From Engelhardtia mirabilis (GTDB lineage Bacteria; Planctomycetota; UBA1135; GCA-002686595): DNA of 64,000 nucleotides. The stretch spans positions 4,650,001 to 4,714,000 of the forward strand of contig CP036296.1 of the NCBI GenBank assembly GCA_007751255.1, read 5' to 3'. Position 1 is the stretch's first letter. Every line of letters begins with the position of its first letter. Under the pieces are notes generated by a model. That model ran no database searches, was not told the origin of the DNA, and saw nothing but the letters and a program-made list of their open reading frames with translations. Position numbers and translations under genes: made by a program. Shown here in pieces: positions 7,524 to 16,312 of this stretch.

Positions 7524-9587
7524 TCAGCCGACGGGGCGCACCATGTAGTGCGCGCGCAGCTCCGCGTCCTGTGCCATGAGGTCCCGGGCGCGCAGGATCA
7601 ACTCCAGGTCCAGGTCCGGCGAGCGCAGCCCCTCGGCGTTGTCGCCGGCCTGGCGCAGGCCGGCCAGGTCCCCCATCCCGCGCTGGGCCAGGTCCTCCTC
7701 CGCCAGGGCGAAGCCGTCCTCGGTGCGCTCCAGGAGCTCCAGTCGCTCGGCGGCCGAGTCGGCGCCGAACAGGAAGCAGGTGCCGCCGCGCGTGCCGCGC
7801 CCCACCCGCCCGCGCAACTGGTGCAGCTGGGCCAGGCCGAAGCGTTCCGCGCCTTCGATCACCATCGCAGTGGCCTGCGGCACGTCGACGCCGACCTCGA
7901 GCACGGTGGTCCCCACCAAGAGGCCCACGTCGCCGCGCCGGAACCGATCCAAGCGCGCCGTCCGCTCGAGACTCGGCAGACGCCCGTGAACCAGCTCGAT
8001 GCCGTGCCGCGCCAGGGGGCTGCACGAGAGCCAGGCGTGGGCATCGATCGCCCCGCGTCCGCCGGCACCGGCCTCGATGCGCGGCGCGACCCAGAACACC
8101 CGCTCACCCTGGGCCAGGCGCCGGTCGAGGAAGCGCAGGAGCCTCGGGACGTCGGCCATCTTCACGCGATGGGTCCGCAGCGGCAAGCGGCCCGGCGGTC
8201 GCTCGCGCAGCGACGAGACCTCCAGGTCTCCATACAACGTCAGGGCCAGGGTGCGGGGAATCGGCGTCGCCGTCATCAGCAACACGTGGACGTCGCGACC
8301 CTTCTCGAACAGCTCGCGACGCTGTGAAACGCCGAAGCGGTGTTGCTCGTCGACCACGGCCAGGGCCAGCGACGCGAAGCGGACATCGCGCGAGAACAGC
8401 GCGTGGGTGCCGAACAGCACGTCGATCTCGCCAGATGCCAGGCGGGCCAGGGTGGCGCGCCGCTGGGCCGCGGGTTGGGACCCGGTCAAGAGCTCGGCGC
8501 GCAGGCCCTCGCGCGCGAGCAGCGGCCACTGCCCGGCGAAGTGCTGCTCCGCGAGCAACTCCGTGGGCGCCATGAACGCCGCCTGGGCTGCGCGCGCCGC
8601 GACGGCCGAGCAGGCGTAGATCCCCAACGACGTCTTGCCCGAACCCACGTCCCCTTGCAGCAGGCGGCGCATGGGCGCGCGCCGTGCGAGGTCCCGGCGC
8701 AGCTCGTCCATGATGCGCCGCTGGCCGCCCGTGGGCTCGAAGGGCAGCCGCGCGATCAACGCCCGATGCTCGTCGTCGTCCAACTCGACCTGCAGCGCGC
8801 GGCCCTTGATCCGGCCCGCGAGGCGCTCCTGGAGTCGGGCCTGCAGGGCCAGCACCGGTTCGAGGGCCAGACGTCGACGGGCCCGCTCGAAGCTCGCCCG
8901 CGACCTCGGCGCGTGCAGGGCGTCGAGGGCTTCGGGCAGCGACGGAAGCTCGAGGTCGGCGCGGGCCGCGTCCGAGAGGGCCTCGACGAAAGAGTCGCGC
9001 GCGATCTGGTGCGCGCGCTGCACCAGGTCGCGCAGCACGCCGAGCCCGATGCCCTCCACGTTCGGGTAGATCGGCAGCAGCGCGCCGGGCACCAGGCCGT
9101 CCTCCCCAGGCGCCGCCCGCCGCGGCGAGGCCAGGGCCGGACCCTTGATGTCGACCGCACTGCCGTAAAGGTCGACCACCTCGCCCACGGGCAGAGCGTC
9201 GCGCATCCACGGCTGGTTGAAGAAGACCGCATCGGCCGCGCCGGACTCGTCCGAGAGTCGCACCCGCAACATCGATCGCCCCCGCCCCGAGCGGACGAAG
9301 CGCGCGGACAGCACCTCTCCACGCACGAAGACGCGCGCACCCAGGTAGTCGCCCAATCGCGCGAGCTCGACCAAGGGGCCGACCTCTTCCAACTGACGCG
9401 GGTTGAGGCAGGCCAGGTCGGCGATGCAGCGCACGCCGGCGCGACCCAGGGCCGCTGCCCGGGCGGGGCCCACGCCGTGCAAGCGGTCGACGCGATCGCG
9501 GGGACCGGGCTGCGCGGCCGCGGGGGACTCGCCGCCCGCCGCGCCGGCGCGGCGGGCACCCGACGCGTCCTTCGGCGACCGGGTCAC
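7524..9587 (-). CDS. recG: ATP-dependent DNA helicase RecG
   Basis: RecG remodels stalled replication forks and branched recombination intermediates. The 687-residue length is normal. An N-terminal wedge with an OB fold (about 60-155) includes VRGEVLSARFVRSGRGRS. The helicase core has Walker A GDVGSGKT (312-319), motif II DEQH (413-416), TATPIPRTLALTLYGDLE and the motif VI region QLRGRVGRG. The C-terminal block follows. Start set at GTG 9587, because it overlaps the stop of the upstream lipoprotein gene as GTGA and gives a normal N-terminus. The same frame stays open much further upstream, but that part lies inside the other gene. Confidence 0.95.
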   Translation of the reverse strand: MTRSPKDASGARRAGAAGGESPAAAQPGPRDRVDRLHGVGPARAAALGRAGVRCIADLACLNPRQLEEVGPLVELARLGDYLGARVFVRGEVLSARFVRSGRGRSMLRVRLSDESGAADAVFFNQPWMRDALPVGEVVDLYGSAVDIKGPALASPRRAAPGEDGLVPGALLPIYPNVEGIGLGVLRDLVQRAHQIARDSFVEALSDAARADLELPSLPEALDALHAPRSRASFERARRRLALEPVLALQARLQERLAGRIKGRALQVELDDDEHRALIARLPFEPTGGQRRIMDELRRDLARRAPMRRLLQGDVGSGKTSLGIYACSAVAARAAQAAFMAPTELLAEQHFAGQWPLLAREGLRAELLTGSQPAAQRRATLARLASGEIDVLFGTHALFSRDVRFASLALAVVDEQHRFGVSQRRELFEKGRDVHVLLMTATPIPRTLALTLYGDLEVSSLRERPPGRLPLRTHRVKMADVPRLLRFLDRRLAQGERVFWVAPRIEAGAGGRGAIDAHAWLSCSPLARHGIELVHGRLPSLERTARLDRFRRGDVGLLVGTTVLEVGVDVPQATAMVIEGAERFGLAQLHQLRGRVGRGTRGGTCFLFGADSAAERLELLERTEDGFALAEEDLAQRGMGDLAGLRQAGDNAEGLRSPDLDLELILRARDLMAQDAELRAHYMVRPVG

Positions 9588-12073
9588 TGCCGCCCGAGCA
9601 CCAGCGGCAACAGCGGACGCGCGCCGGGCCCGTCCAAGGTGAAGCCGCGTCCCGTGCGCACGCTCTCGGTGGCCCCCACCGGCCAGGACCAGAGGAACGC
9701 TCCCTTGAAGCCCGCTTGGTTCGTACGCGCGTGTTCGAGCGCCCGCGCCAGGGCTTGCAGGTACAGGGTGCGCGCGCCCGGGTCGGTCTCGCCTTGCCGC
9801 AGGTGCGGCAGGAGCCAAGCGTCGTCGGTACCCGGGAAGCCCAGGCCCATCAGGACCACGCCGCGCTTGCTGCGGCGGGCGAAGGACGAGATCGTGCCGA
9901 GCTGGGCGCGCAGGCGTTGCTCGAGGAATTCCAGGGACGGCGCGTGGTCGCGGGCCGCACGCTCGTCGATCTCCTCCGGATCGCCGCCGCTCGGCCTCGA
10001 GTCGTCGAAGGGCTGGAACAGGTTCGCGCCGACCACGTCCAAGTCCGACCAGAAGGCGATGCGCGTGCGCTCGCCGGCCCAACTCGATGAGTAGGTCAAC
10101 AGGCCGGCGAAGATCTTGCGCGCACGACTTGTGATCTCGGACCAGGCGGCCCCGCGGGCGGCGCCGAGCTCGTTGCGCAGCTCCGTGTCGTGGATCAACT
10201 TGTGCAGCTTGGCCCGCTCGATCGGGTCCAGACGGCGCAGTTGGCGCTCGCGGATCTCGGGATCCTTGCTGAGCGGGTCGGCCTGGTCGGTGCGCGAATC
10301 CGTGGCCGGGCCCAGCTCCGTGCCCAGGGACAGAAGGTGCATCCCCGACAGCTCCGCCAAGAGCGCGTAGTGCTCCACGAAGCGCGTGTAGTGGTCGAGG
10401 AAGCCGACCCACTGGTCGACCTCGACCAACTCGTGGTCGTGGGCGGCGAGGCCCGCCGAGGAGCTCTCGAGCAGGTCGGGCTCGAGCGCCACCGAGAGCC
10501 CCGCCCGGCGCGCGAGCATGGTGAACAGGAACAGCTCGAGGTCGCTGTGATCGGCCGAGAACTCGGAGGTCCAGGCCGCCGGGCCACGCCGCGCCTCGAA
10601 GGGCTGGGAGGGCAGCGGCGCCTCGTCGTAGGCGAAGACTGGCAGCAACACGGCGTTGGCGCCCAGGCGCGTGACGTCGTCGATGGCCTGGGAACCGTCT
10701 TCGGAGAGCAGCCCGTCGCGCACGCGGGGCGGGATGAGGCGCAGGCCGCGCAGTTGCTCGACCTCGCGCGTGCGGCGGAAGCGATCCTGACGCACCAGGT
10801 CCAGGCGCTCGGCGCGCTCGGCGCGCAGGGCCTCGAGGCGCCCGTGGAAGGACAGCTCGAGATCCTCGTCGATCACCAACTCCGCGTCGCCCTCCCACAG
10901 CTCGCGCACGAACTCGGGACCGCGCGTCTCGAGCAAGTGCGCGAAGAGCAGAGCACGCTGGGGAACGTAGCGGTGCGGCGACGGCAGGGGCGTCGTGACC
11001 CCCTCGACCAGTTCGGTCACGGTCGCCGCCAGGGCCGCGTTCTGCAGCAGGGCCAGCCAATCGTCGAGGGGGTACTGCCACCAACGCTCGGAGGCCCAGA
11101 CTCCGAGGGCCTCGAGCAGCCACGGGGCCGAGGGCTCGCCCAGGGCCGCCAGCACCGCGGCCTCGGCCACCGCGCGGCCGCCGTCGTCGGGCAACTGGCG
11201 CGTGATCAGCACGTGCACCTGGTCGCCGGTGGGAGCCAGACAGCCGAGCTCGACCTGGCCCAGGAGCTCGAGCATCGACGCGGAGGAGGTGTGCAGGACC
11301 CCGCGCACCTCGAACTCGCCTCCGATCACGCCGGTCCAGCCCAGCGCCCGCTGCCGCGCGGACTCCGCCACGCGCAGGTAGTCGTTCAGGCGCTTGGCCA
11401 GGTCCTTGTCCTCGCGGGCGACGAAGGCCAGGCCGTCGCGCTCGAGCGCGGCGAAATCGCCCTGGGCCTCGTCCCAGGCCACCGCGCGATCGACCTCGAT
11501 CACGGGCTCGCAGGGCCACAGCCCCTCGAGCCTGGCGATCAGCTCCACGTGCCCGTCGCGGATCACGTGCAGGCCGGGCCGCCAGGAAGGCACCAACAGG
11601 CGCCACGAGCGCGCGAGGGCTTCCACGTCGTTGCCGGCCACGACGGTGACCGGCAGGCCGATGCGATCGGGATCGGGCGCCACCAGCACCACGGCGTCCG
11701 CGGCTCCGTAGAACTCGCGGCCGTGGAAGTGGAAGCCGCCCGCGGCGGGATCGACGCCCAGGGGCGAGAGCAGCACGGTGATCGACGGCTCGTCCACGCG
11801 CCCGTAGAGCAGGCGCGGCCGCGCCCTGTCGCTCGCGGTGCCGAAGGGCACCACCTCGGCGCCGAAGTGTCCGTCGGCGCGAATCGAGTCGGCGGCCAAC
11901 TGCGCGCCGGGGATCAGCGCCTCGCTGACGTGGACCTCGACCGTCTCGGCGTCGTAGAGCCGCTGGAACAGGCCGTGGGCCAGGTCGGCATTGACCAGGT
12001 GCACCGGGCGCCCGCAGGCGGCGGTGACAAGGGCCGCCAGGAGGGCGAGGAGGAGACCGTGGCGCGGTTGCAC
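9584..12073 (-). CDS. lipoprotein with GH113-like TIM-barrel domain
   Basis: An 829-residue protein whose N-terminus (LLLALLAALVTAAC) looks like a lipoprotein signal with Cys20 as the lipidated residue. The N-terminal half has no clear family. The C-terminal half (about 440-820) resembles the TIM barrel of glycoside hydrolase family 113: GANAVLLPVFAYDE, HLLSLGTELGP, FWSDLDVVGANLFQPF and KGAFLWSWP fall in the expected order. Glu in SLGTELGP is a candidate acid/base. The substrate cannot be deduced. It is odd that recG is translationally coupled to it. GTG start at 12073; a TACACT hexamer lies 7 nt upstream. Confidence 0.65.
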   Translation of the reverse strand: MQPRHGLLLALLAALVTAACGRPVHLVNADLAHGLFQRLYDAETVEVHVSEALIPGAQLAADSIRADGHFGAEVVPFGTASDRARPRLLYGRVDEPSITVLLSPLGVDPAAGGFHFHGREFYGAADAVVLVAPDPDRIGLPVTVVAGNDVEALARSWRLLVPSWRPGLHVIRDGHVELIARLEGLWPCEPVIEVDRAVAWDEAQGDFAALERDGLAFVAREDKDLAKRLNDYLRVAESARQRALGWTGVIGGEFEVRGVLHTSSASMLELLGQVELGCLAPTGDQVHVLITRQLPDDGGRAVAEAAVLAALGEPSAPWLLEALGVWASERWWQYPLDDWLALLQNAALAATVTELVEGVTTPLPSPHRYVPQRALLFAHLLETRGPEFVRELWEGDAELVIDEDLELSFHGRLEALRAERAERLDLVRQDRFRRTREVEQLRGLRLIPPRVRDGLLSEDGSQAIDDVTRLGANAVLLPVFAYDEAPLPSQPFEARRGPAAWTSEFSADHSDLELFLFTMLARRAGLSVALEPDLLESSSAGLAAHDHELVEVDQWVGFLDHYTRFVEHYALLAELSGMHLLSLGTELGPATDSRTDQADPLSKDPEIRERQLRRLDPIERAKLHKLIHDTELRNELGAARGAAWSEITSRARKIFAGLLTYSSSWAGERTRIAFWSDLDVVGANLFQPFDDSRPSGGDPEEIDERAARDHAPSLEFLEQRLRAQLGTISSFARRSKRGVVLMGLGFPGTDDAWLLPHLRQGETDPGARTLYLQALARALEHARTNQAGFKGAFLWSWPVGATESVRTGRGFTLDGPGARPLLPLVLGRQ

Positions 12074-12080
12074 GGCCCGG

Positions 12081-12086
12081 AGTGTA
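12081..12086 (-). promoter_or_regulatory. possible -10 element (TACACT) close to start codon
   Basis: On the minus strand TACACT is followed by 7 nt and then the GTG start at 12073. A promoter here would give an almost leaderless mRNA. Confidence 0.35.
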
Positions 12087-12095
12087 CCGGTGGGG

Positions 12096-12911
12096 TCAGT
12101 CCGGCGAAGCCCCGAAGGTCCCGGGGCAGGCGTCGTCGGGACGTGGCGTCGGGCGGGAGCGCTGCCGCGCCATCAGGCGCGCGTACTTGAGCCTCACGTA
12201 GTGCGCCCCGAGGTAGGCCAGGAGCAGGCCGCGCCATCCGTCGAGGAAGCCGAGCTTGAACAGGTAGGCGCGCAGAAAGTGCACGGCCGGTCGCAGGACC
12301 AAGTCCGAAGGCCGCGCCCGCCGGCCCTTCTCCGACATGCGCTCGGCCGCGACCTCCGTGTAGCGGTCGATGATCGCCAGGTGCTCGCCCAGGTTGCGGT
12401 AGGTGTCGTGGAGGATGGTCCCAGCGAGGCGACCCACCGGACCGTCGACGACCACGTAGGCGTGGGGGTCGGTGCCGCCGTAGTGGCCGCGCCGGCGGTC
12501 GAACAGCCGCAGTTGCAGGTCGGGCGTCCAGGTGCCGTGGCGGATCCAGGCGCCCAGGTAGCTGGTCGTGCGCGGCATGCGCCAGCCGGCGCGCGCGGGG
12601 AAGCCCTCGGCGCGCAGGGCCACGATCTCGTCGCGCAGGGTCGCGGAGAGGCGCTCGTCGGCGTCGAGGAACAGCACCCAATCGTTTTGCGCCGCGCGGG
12701 TGCCGAACTCCTTCTGGGCCATGAAGCCGGGCCAGTCGCGCTCGATCACCTGCGCGCCGAACTCCGCCGCGAGCTCGCGCGTGCGGTCGGTGGAGTGCGA
12801 GTCGATCACCAGCAGCTCGTCGCAGAAGTCGAGGCTGCGCAGGCAATCGGCCAGGCGGTCTTCCTCGTTCAACGTGACCACGACGCCGGTCAGGGGTTGG
12901 GGTGCTGTCAC
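12096..12911 (-). CDS. glycosyltransferase family 2 (WaaE/KdtX-like)
   Basis: A 271-residue GT-A glycosyltransferase. VVVTLNEEDRLADCLRSL opens the nucleotide-binding fold, followed by DELLVIDSHSTDRT, and the metal-binding DADE at about 83-86 in LFLDADERLS. GHYGGTDPHAYVVV and the basic C-terminus (LKYARLMARQRSR) match lipopolysaccharide-core GT2 enzymes. It probably transfers a sugar during surface-glycan assembly at the inner membrane. Start at GTG 12911, one base after the stop of the upstream GT4 gene, so the two form an operon. Confidence 0.87.
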   Translation of the reverse strand: MTAPQPLTGVVVTLNEEDRLADCLRSLDFCDELLVIDSHSTDRTRELAAEFGAQVIERDWPGFMAQKEFGTRAAQNDWVLFLDADERLSATLRDEIVALRAEGFPARAGWRMPRTTSYLGAWIRHGTWTPDLQLRLFDRRRGHYGGTDPHAYVVVDGPVGRLAGTILHDTYRNLGEHLAIIDRYTEVAAERMSEKGRRARPSDLVLRPAVHFLRAYLFKLGFLDGWRGLLLAYLGAHYVRLKYARLMARQRSRPTPRPDDACPGTFGASPD

Positions 12912-12912
12912 C

Positions 12913-14043
12913 TCAGCCCCTCGCGCGAAGCACGTCGCGGTAGATCCTGTCGTAGGCCTCGACCATGTGCTCGGGAAGATAGCGCTCGGCGACGCGATCC
13001 CGGCCGGCCTGTCCCATTCGGTCGCGCTGCCACGAGTCGCGGGCCATCTTCCCGAGGGCCGACGCCAGGGCATCCACGTCGTCCGGTGGCACGAGGCTGC
13101 CGGTCTCGCCGTCCACCACCACCTCCGCCAACCCACCGACCGCCGAGGCGACGATCGGACGTCCCGCGGCCATGGTCTCGAGGGCGGCCACGCCCACGCC
13201 CTCGGCGCGCGAGGGCAGGACGCCGAAGTCGCTGGCGCCCAGGAGGTCGCCGACGCCGTCCACGCGGCCGAGGAAGCGCACGCGCTCGGCGATGCCGAGC
13301 TGCTCCGCGAGGGCTTCGAGGGCCGGGCGATCGGGGCCGTCCCCGGCGATCCAGAGCACCAGCCGCGGTTCGGAGCGCCGCAAGAGGGCCGCCGCCCGCA
13401 GCAGAACGTCCACGCCCTTGCGCCGCACCAGGGCCCCGCAGAAGGTCACCACCACGGCGCCGGGGTCGGTCTCGAGGGCGGCGCGCACCTCGCCTGGCGG
13501 GCGGCGCGGCACGACCCGGGCCGGGTCCACCGCGTCCCAGACGGTCTCGATCTTCGCCCGCGGCACGCCGCCGGCGGTCAAGAGCCCGCTGACCGCGGTC
13601 GAGATCCCCACCGCCCGATCGACCAGGGCGCCGTAGATCAGGCGGTTGCGCCAGGAGCGTTTGACCGTGCGATCCATGCGCCGAGTCGTGATCGCGGGGC
13701 GCCCGGCGCGGCGGGCTGCCAGGCCACCCAACCACGTGGCGCGACCCGTGTGCAGGTGCACGATGTCGGCGTCGACCTCGGAGAAGAGGCGCGAGAGGGC
13801 GCCGACCGCCAGCAGGCTCAGGTCCGATCGCATGGTCACCTGGGCCACCCGGAAGTCGCGCTCAGCGGCGACACGCGCCAGCTCGCCGCCGGTGGCGCAG
13901 GCGATGACTTGGGTGTAGCCGCGCTCGGCGAGGGCCTCGGCCAGGAGCAGGACCTGCACCTCGCCACCCGAGAAGCCGCGCTCGGCGTCGACGTGCACGA
14001 CCGTCAAACCCGGCTCTGCGCCCATCCGCCCGCCTGCGACCAT
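12913..14043 (-). CDS. glycosyltransferase family 4 (GT-B fold)
   Basis: A 376-residue GT-B enzyme. The N-domain begins TVVHVDAERGFSGGEVQVL with the glycine-rich acceptor loop, and HLHTGRATWLGGLAARR follows. The C-domain has FCGALVRRKGVDVLLRAA, WIAGDGPDRPAL and the donor-binding EX7E region around SRAEGVGVAALETMAAGRPIV. Retaining GT4 enzymes build LPS core, exopolysaccharide or glycolipid chains. ATG at 14043; an in-frame ATG 18 nt later is an alternative. TAAGCT lies 6 nt before the first ATG. The gene precedes the GT2 gene by 1 bp. Confidence 0.9.
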   Translation of the reverse strand: MVAGGRMGAEPGLTVVHVDAERGFSGGEVQVLLLAEALAERGYTQVIACATGGELARVAAERDFRVAQVTMRSDLSLLAVGALSRLFSEVDADIVHLHTGRATWLGGLAARRAGRPAITTRRMDRTVKRSWRNRLIYGALVDRAVGISTAVSGLLTAGGVPRAKIETVWDAVDPARVVPRRPPGEVRAALETDPGAVVVTFCGALVRRKGVDVLLRAAALLRRSEPRLVLWIAGDGPDRPALEALAEQLGIAERVRFLGRVDGVGDLLGASDFGVLPSRAEGVGVAALETMAAGRPIVASAVGGLAEVVVDGETGSLVPPDDVDALASALGKMARDSWQRDRMGQAGRDRVAERYLPEHMVEAYDRIYRDVLRARG

Positions 14044-14049
14044 CGGCGC

Positions 14050-14055
14050 AGCTTA
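14050..14055 (-). promoter_or_regulatory. possible -10 element (TAAGCT) close to start codon
   Basis: TAAGCT on the minus strand, then 6 nt, then the ATG at 14043. The spacing would place the transcription start at or next to the start codon. Confidence 0.35.
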
Positions 14056-14302
14056 CACCAGGGATGGGGTCGAGCTTCCCGCGCGCCAGGCGCCGCTGGG
14101 CGGCCACGGGTGCGAGCGCCCAGAGTTCAGAACGCGCCGGGCGCCCCGTTACAGCACGCCGTTCGGGGCACGTTGCGGGACGACGCGACCGCGCGGAGGG
14201 CGGCCGACCGATTGGACCCGCGCCGCGGCAGGGGCGCCTCCCCGCCCATGGTCCGGCCTTGTGAACCTCCCCCTGCCCCCTCGGTCCCTCCGACCCCGTC
14301 CG

Positions 14303-14308
14303 TATACT
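14303..14308 (+). promoter_or_regulatory. probable -10 element (TATACT) close to start codon
   Basis: TATACT, one mismatch from the sigma-70 consensus TATAAT, stands out in very GC-rich DNA. It lies 8 nt before the ATG at 14317, so the transcript should be leaderless or nearly so. No good -35 box is seen 16-18 nt upstream. Confidence 0.45.
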
Positions 14309-14316
14309 CACCTCGG

Positions 14317-15396
14317 ATGCAAATTGCCCTCGAGGTCACCTCTGCCTGTCGGCCCCAGCCGACCGGCGTGAGCCGCTATGTGACGCAGCTCACCAAGGCC
14401 CTCGTGGCGGTCGCACCGGAGAACGACTACCGCCTGCTCAGCCGCCTCTCGCGCTGGAAGGACCGCCACCTGCGTCTGTCGATGCCGGGCACGCGGCACT
14501 CCTGGGTGCAGGAGGGTCTGTTGCCCCTCGACCGCCAGGCCGACGTGATCCACGGCCTCGACGCGCGCGTGCCCCGTTGGAGCCAGCCGGCGCGGGTCTG
14601 CTCCCTGCACGACGTGTTCGTGATGCACGTGCCGGGCATCTCGCCCAAGCGCTTCACGACCAAGTTGCGCCGGCGCTATTCGGAGCTGGCCGAGACCTGC
14701 GATCGGCTGATCGCCAGCAGCAGCTCGACCAAGGAGCGCTTCCTGGAGCACTTCGACTTCGACCCCGACCGCGTCAGCGTGGTGCACCTGGGCGTCGACG
14801 AGCGCTTCCACACCGAGCCCACCCTCGAGGGCCTGGTCCGGCTCGGCTCGCTCGGCATCCAAGAGCCCTACCTGCTCTACGTGGGCGAGTTGACGCTACG
14901 CAAGAACCTGCCGCGCATCCTCGAGGCCTACTCGCTCTCCGAGCTGCGCGCGACCCACCGCTTGGTGCTCGCCGGTTCGCCCAGCTACGGCTCCGACGAG
15001 ACCTTCGAACGCGTGCACGAACTGGGCATCATCGACCGCGTCGTCCTGCCGGGCTTCGTCCCCGACGACGACCTGCCCCAGCTCTACGCCCACGCCGACA
15101 CCCTGATCTTCGCGACCCTCTACGAGGGCTTCGGCCTGCCGGCGCTCGAGTCCCTGGCGACGGGCACACCGGTCGTCGTGGGCCAACACGGCGCCCTGCC
15201 CGAGGTCACGGGCGGTCACGCCGAAGTCGTCGACCCCTACGAGGTGGGCTCGATTCGCGCAGGCATCGAGCGCGCCTGCGGTTGGAGCGCCGAGAAGCGC
15301 CTGGCCGGGCGCAAACACGCCCGCGAGCTGACCTGGGAGCGCTGCGCCGAGCAGACGCTCGAGGTGTACTCCCAGGCGATCGCCGAGCGGGAGTGA
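14317..15396 (+). CDS. glycosyltransferase family 4 (mannosyltransferase-like)
   Basis: A 359-residue GT-B enzyme. The start MQIALEVTSACRPQPTGVSR has the Thr-Gly-Val-Ser/Arg loop common in mannosyltransferases. Then come VIHGLDARVP, SLHDVFVMHVPG, YLLYVGELTLRKNLPRIL and the donor-site FATLYEGFGLPALESLATG. It most likely transfers a hexose from a nucleotide sugar during glycan assembly. Transcribed divergently from the other GT4 gene across a 273-bp gap. ATG 14317 chosen because a TATACT box sits just upstream and the family N-terminus begins exactly there; the longer open frame upstream is non-coding in character. Confidence 0.92.
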   Translation: MQIALEVTSACRPQPTGVSRYVTQLTKALVAVAPENDYRLLSRLSRWKDRHLRLSMPGTRHSWVQEGLLPLDRQADVIHGLDARVPRWSQPARVCSLHDVFVMHVPGISPKRFTTKLRRRYSELAETCDRLIASSSSTKERFLEHFDFDPDRVSVVHLGVDERFHTEPTLEGLVRLGSLGIQEPYLLYVGELTLRKNLPRILEAYSLSELRATHRLVLAGSPSYGSDETFERVHELGIIDRVVLPGFVPDDDLPQLYAHADTLIFATLYEGFGLPALESLATGTPVVVGQHGALPEVTGGHAEVVDPYEVGSIRAGIERACGWSAEKRLAGRKHARELTWERCAEQTLEVYSQAIAERE

Positions 15397-15560
15397 GCGG
15401 CGCGAGCTGGCCCCGGGGCAAGTGTCCGGGCGCCGAGACACAGGCCGCACCCGAGCCGCGCCGACGCCCGTGAGCGAAGCCGGCGCTCCAAGCGCACCGA
15501 CCCCTGAGTTAAGCTCCGCCCCCGAGGCAGCGTTCCCCGACGCCGTGCCACCCACCCGCC

Positions 15561-16298
15561 ATGCCATCCCACGAGCTCCGCCCCCGCCCCCCCGTGCACC
15601 TCTCCGGAGCGATCCTCTGCCAGGACAACGCCGCCTACATCGGCACCGTCCTGGAGAACATGTCGCCCTACTGCGACGAGATCGTCGTGGTCGATGGCGG
15701 CAGCACCGACGGCACCCAGGACGTGGTCTCGGCCTTCCCCAAGGTGCGCCTGTTCGAGCGCCAGTGGGACGGCAACTTCTCGCGCCAGAAGAACTACGCC
15801 TACGACCGCTGCAAGGGCCGCTGGATCCTCAACCTCGACACCGACGAGCTGCTCGGCGGCCCCGGCGCCAAGTGGCTCCGCGCCCTGACCTACCTGCCGG
15901 GGGCGCATTGGTACTCCTTCCCGCGCATGTGGCTGGTGCGCGGCGAGGACGGCGAGCTGAGGTACCTCACGTCAAAGCGCTACTGGCGCGACCGCCAGCT
16001 GCGCCTGTTCCGCAACACACGGGGCTTCCGCTACGACGAGGTGCGCACTCCCACGCACACCGAGTTCGCCGGCAAGCACGGCCTGGGCCGCGCCCTGCGC
16101 CAGCCGTGGCTCTACCACTACACGTTTCTGATGCAGAGCCGTGAGGAGCGCGAAGCCAAGTGCGAGCGCTACAGCAAGGAGCACCCGAACGTGGAACACC
16201 TGAACCGGATGTACCTGTGGGAGGAGAGCGGTTCGGCGCTGGACCCGGTGCCCACCGATCCGCCGAAGTTGCCGACGGCCGAGCTGGCCATGGGCTGA
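15561..16298 (+). CDS. glycosyltransferase family 2
   Basis: A 245-residue GT-A enzyme. LSGAILCQDNAAYIGTVLEN replaces the usual start of the fold, followed by EIVVVDGGSTDGTQDVV and the metal site LNLDTDELLGG. The tail ALDPVPTDPPKLPTAELAMG looks disordered. The family is clear; the sugar donor and acceptor are not. It follows the GT4 gene by 164 bp on the same strand and ends 14 bp from the convergent SDR gene. Confidence 0.85.
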   Translation: MPSHELRPRPPVHLSGAILCQDNAAYIGTVLENMSPYCDEIVVVDGGSTDGTQDVVSAFPKVRLFERQWDGNFSRQKNYAYDRCKGRWILNLDTDELLGGPGAKWLRALTYLPGAHWYSFPRMWLVRGEDGELRYLTSKRYWRDRQLRLFRNTRGFRYDEVRTPTHTEFAGKHGLGRALRQPWLYHYTFLMQSREEREAKCERYSKEHPNVEHLNRMYLWEESGSALDPVPTDPPKLPTAELAMG

Positions 16299-16312
16299 GC
16301 CCCCGCGCCCGC

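Noticed and set aside
3882-8327. 1481-codon open frame on the plus strand
   Set aside because: It lies opposite the lytic transglycosylase, HEAT and recG genes. Its protein is Gln/Arg/Gly-rich without domains, as expected for the antisense of GC-rich coding DNA.
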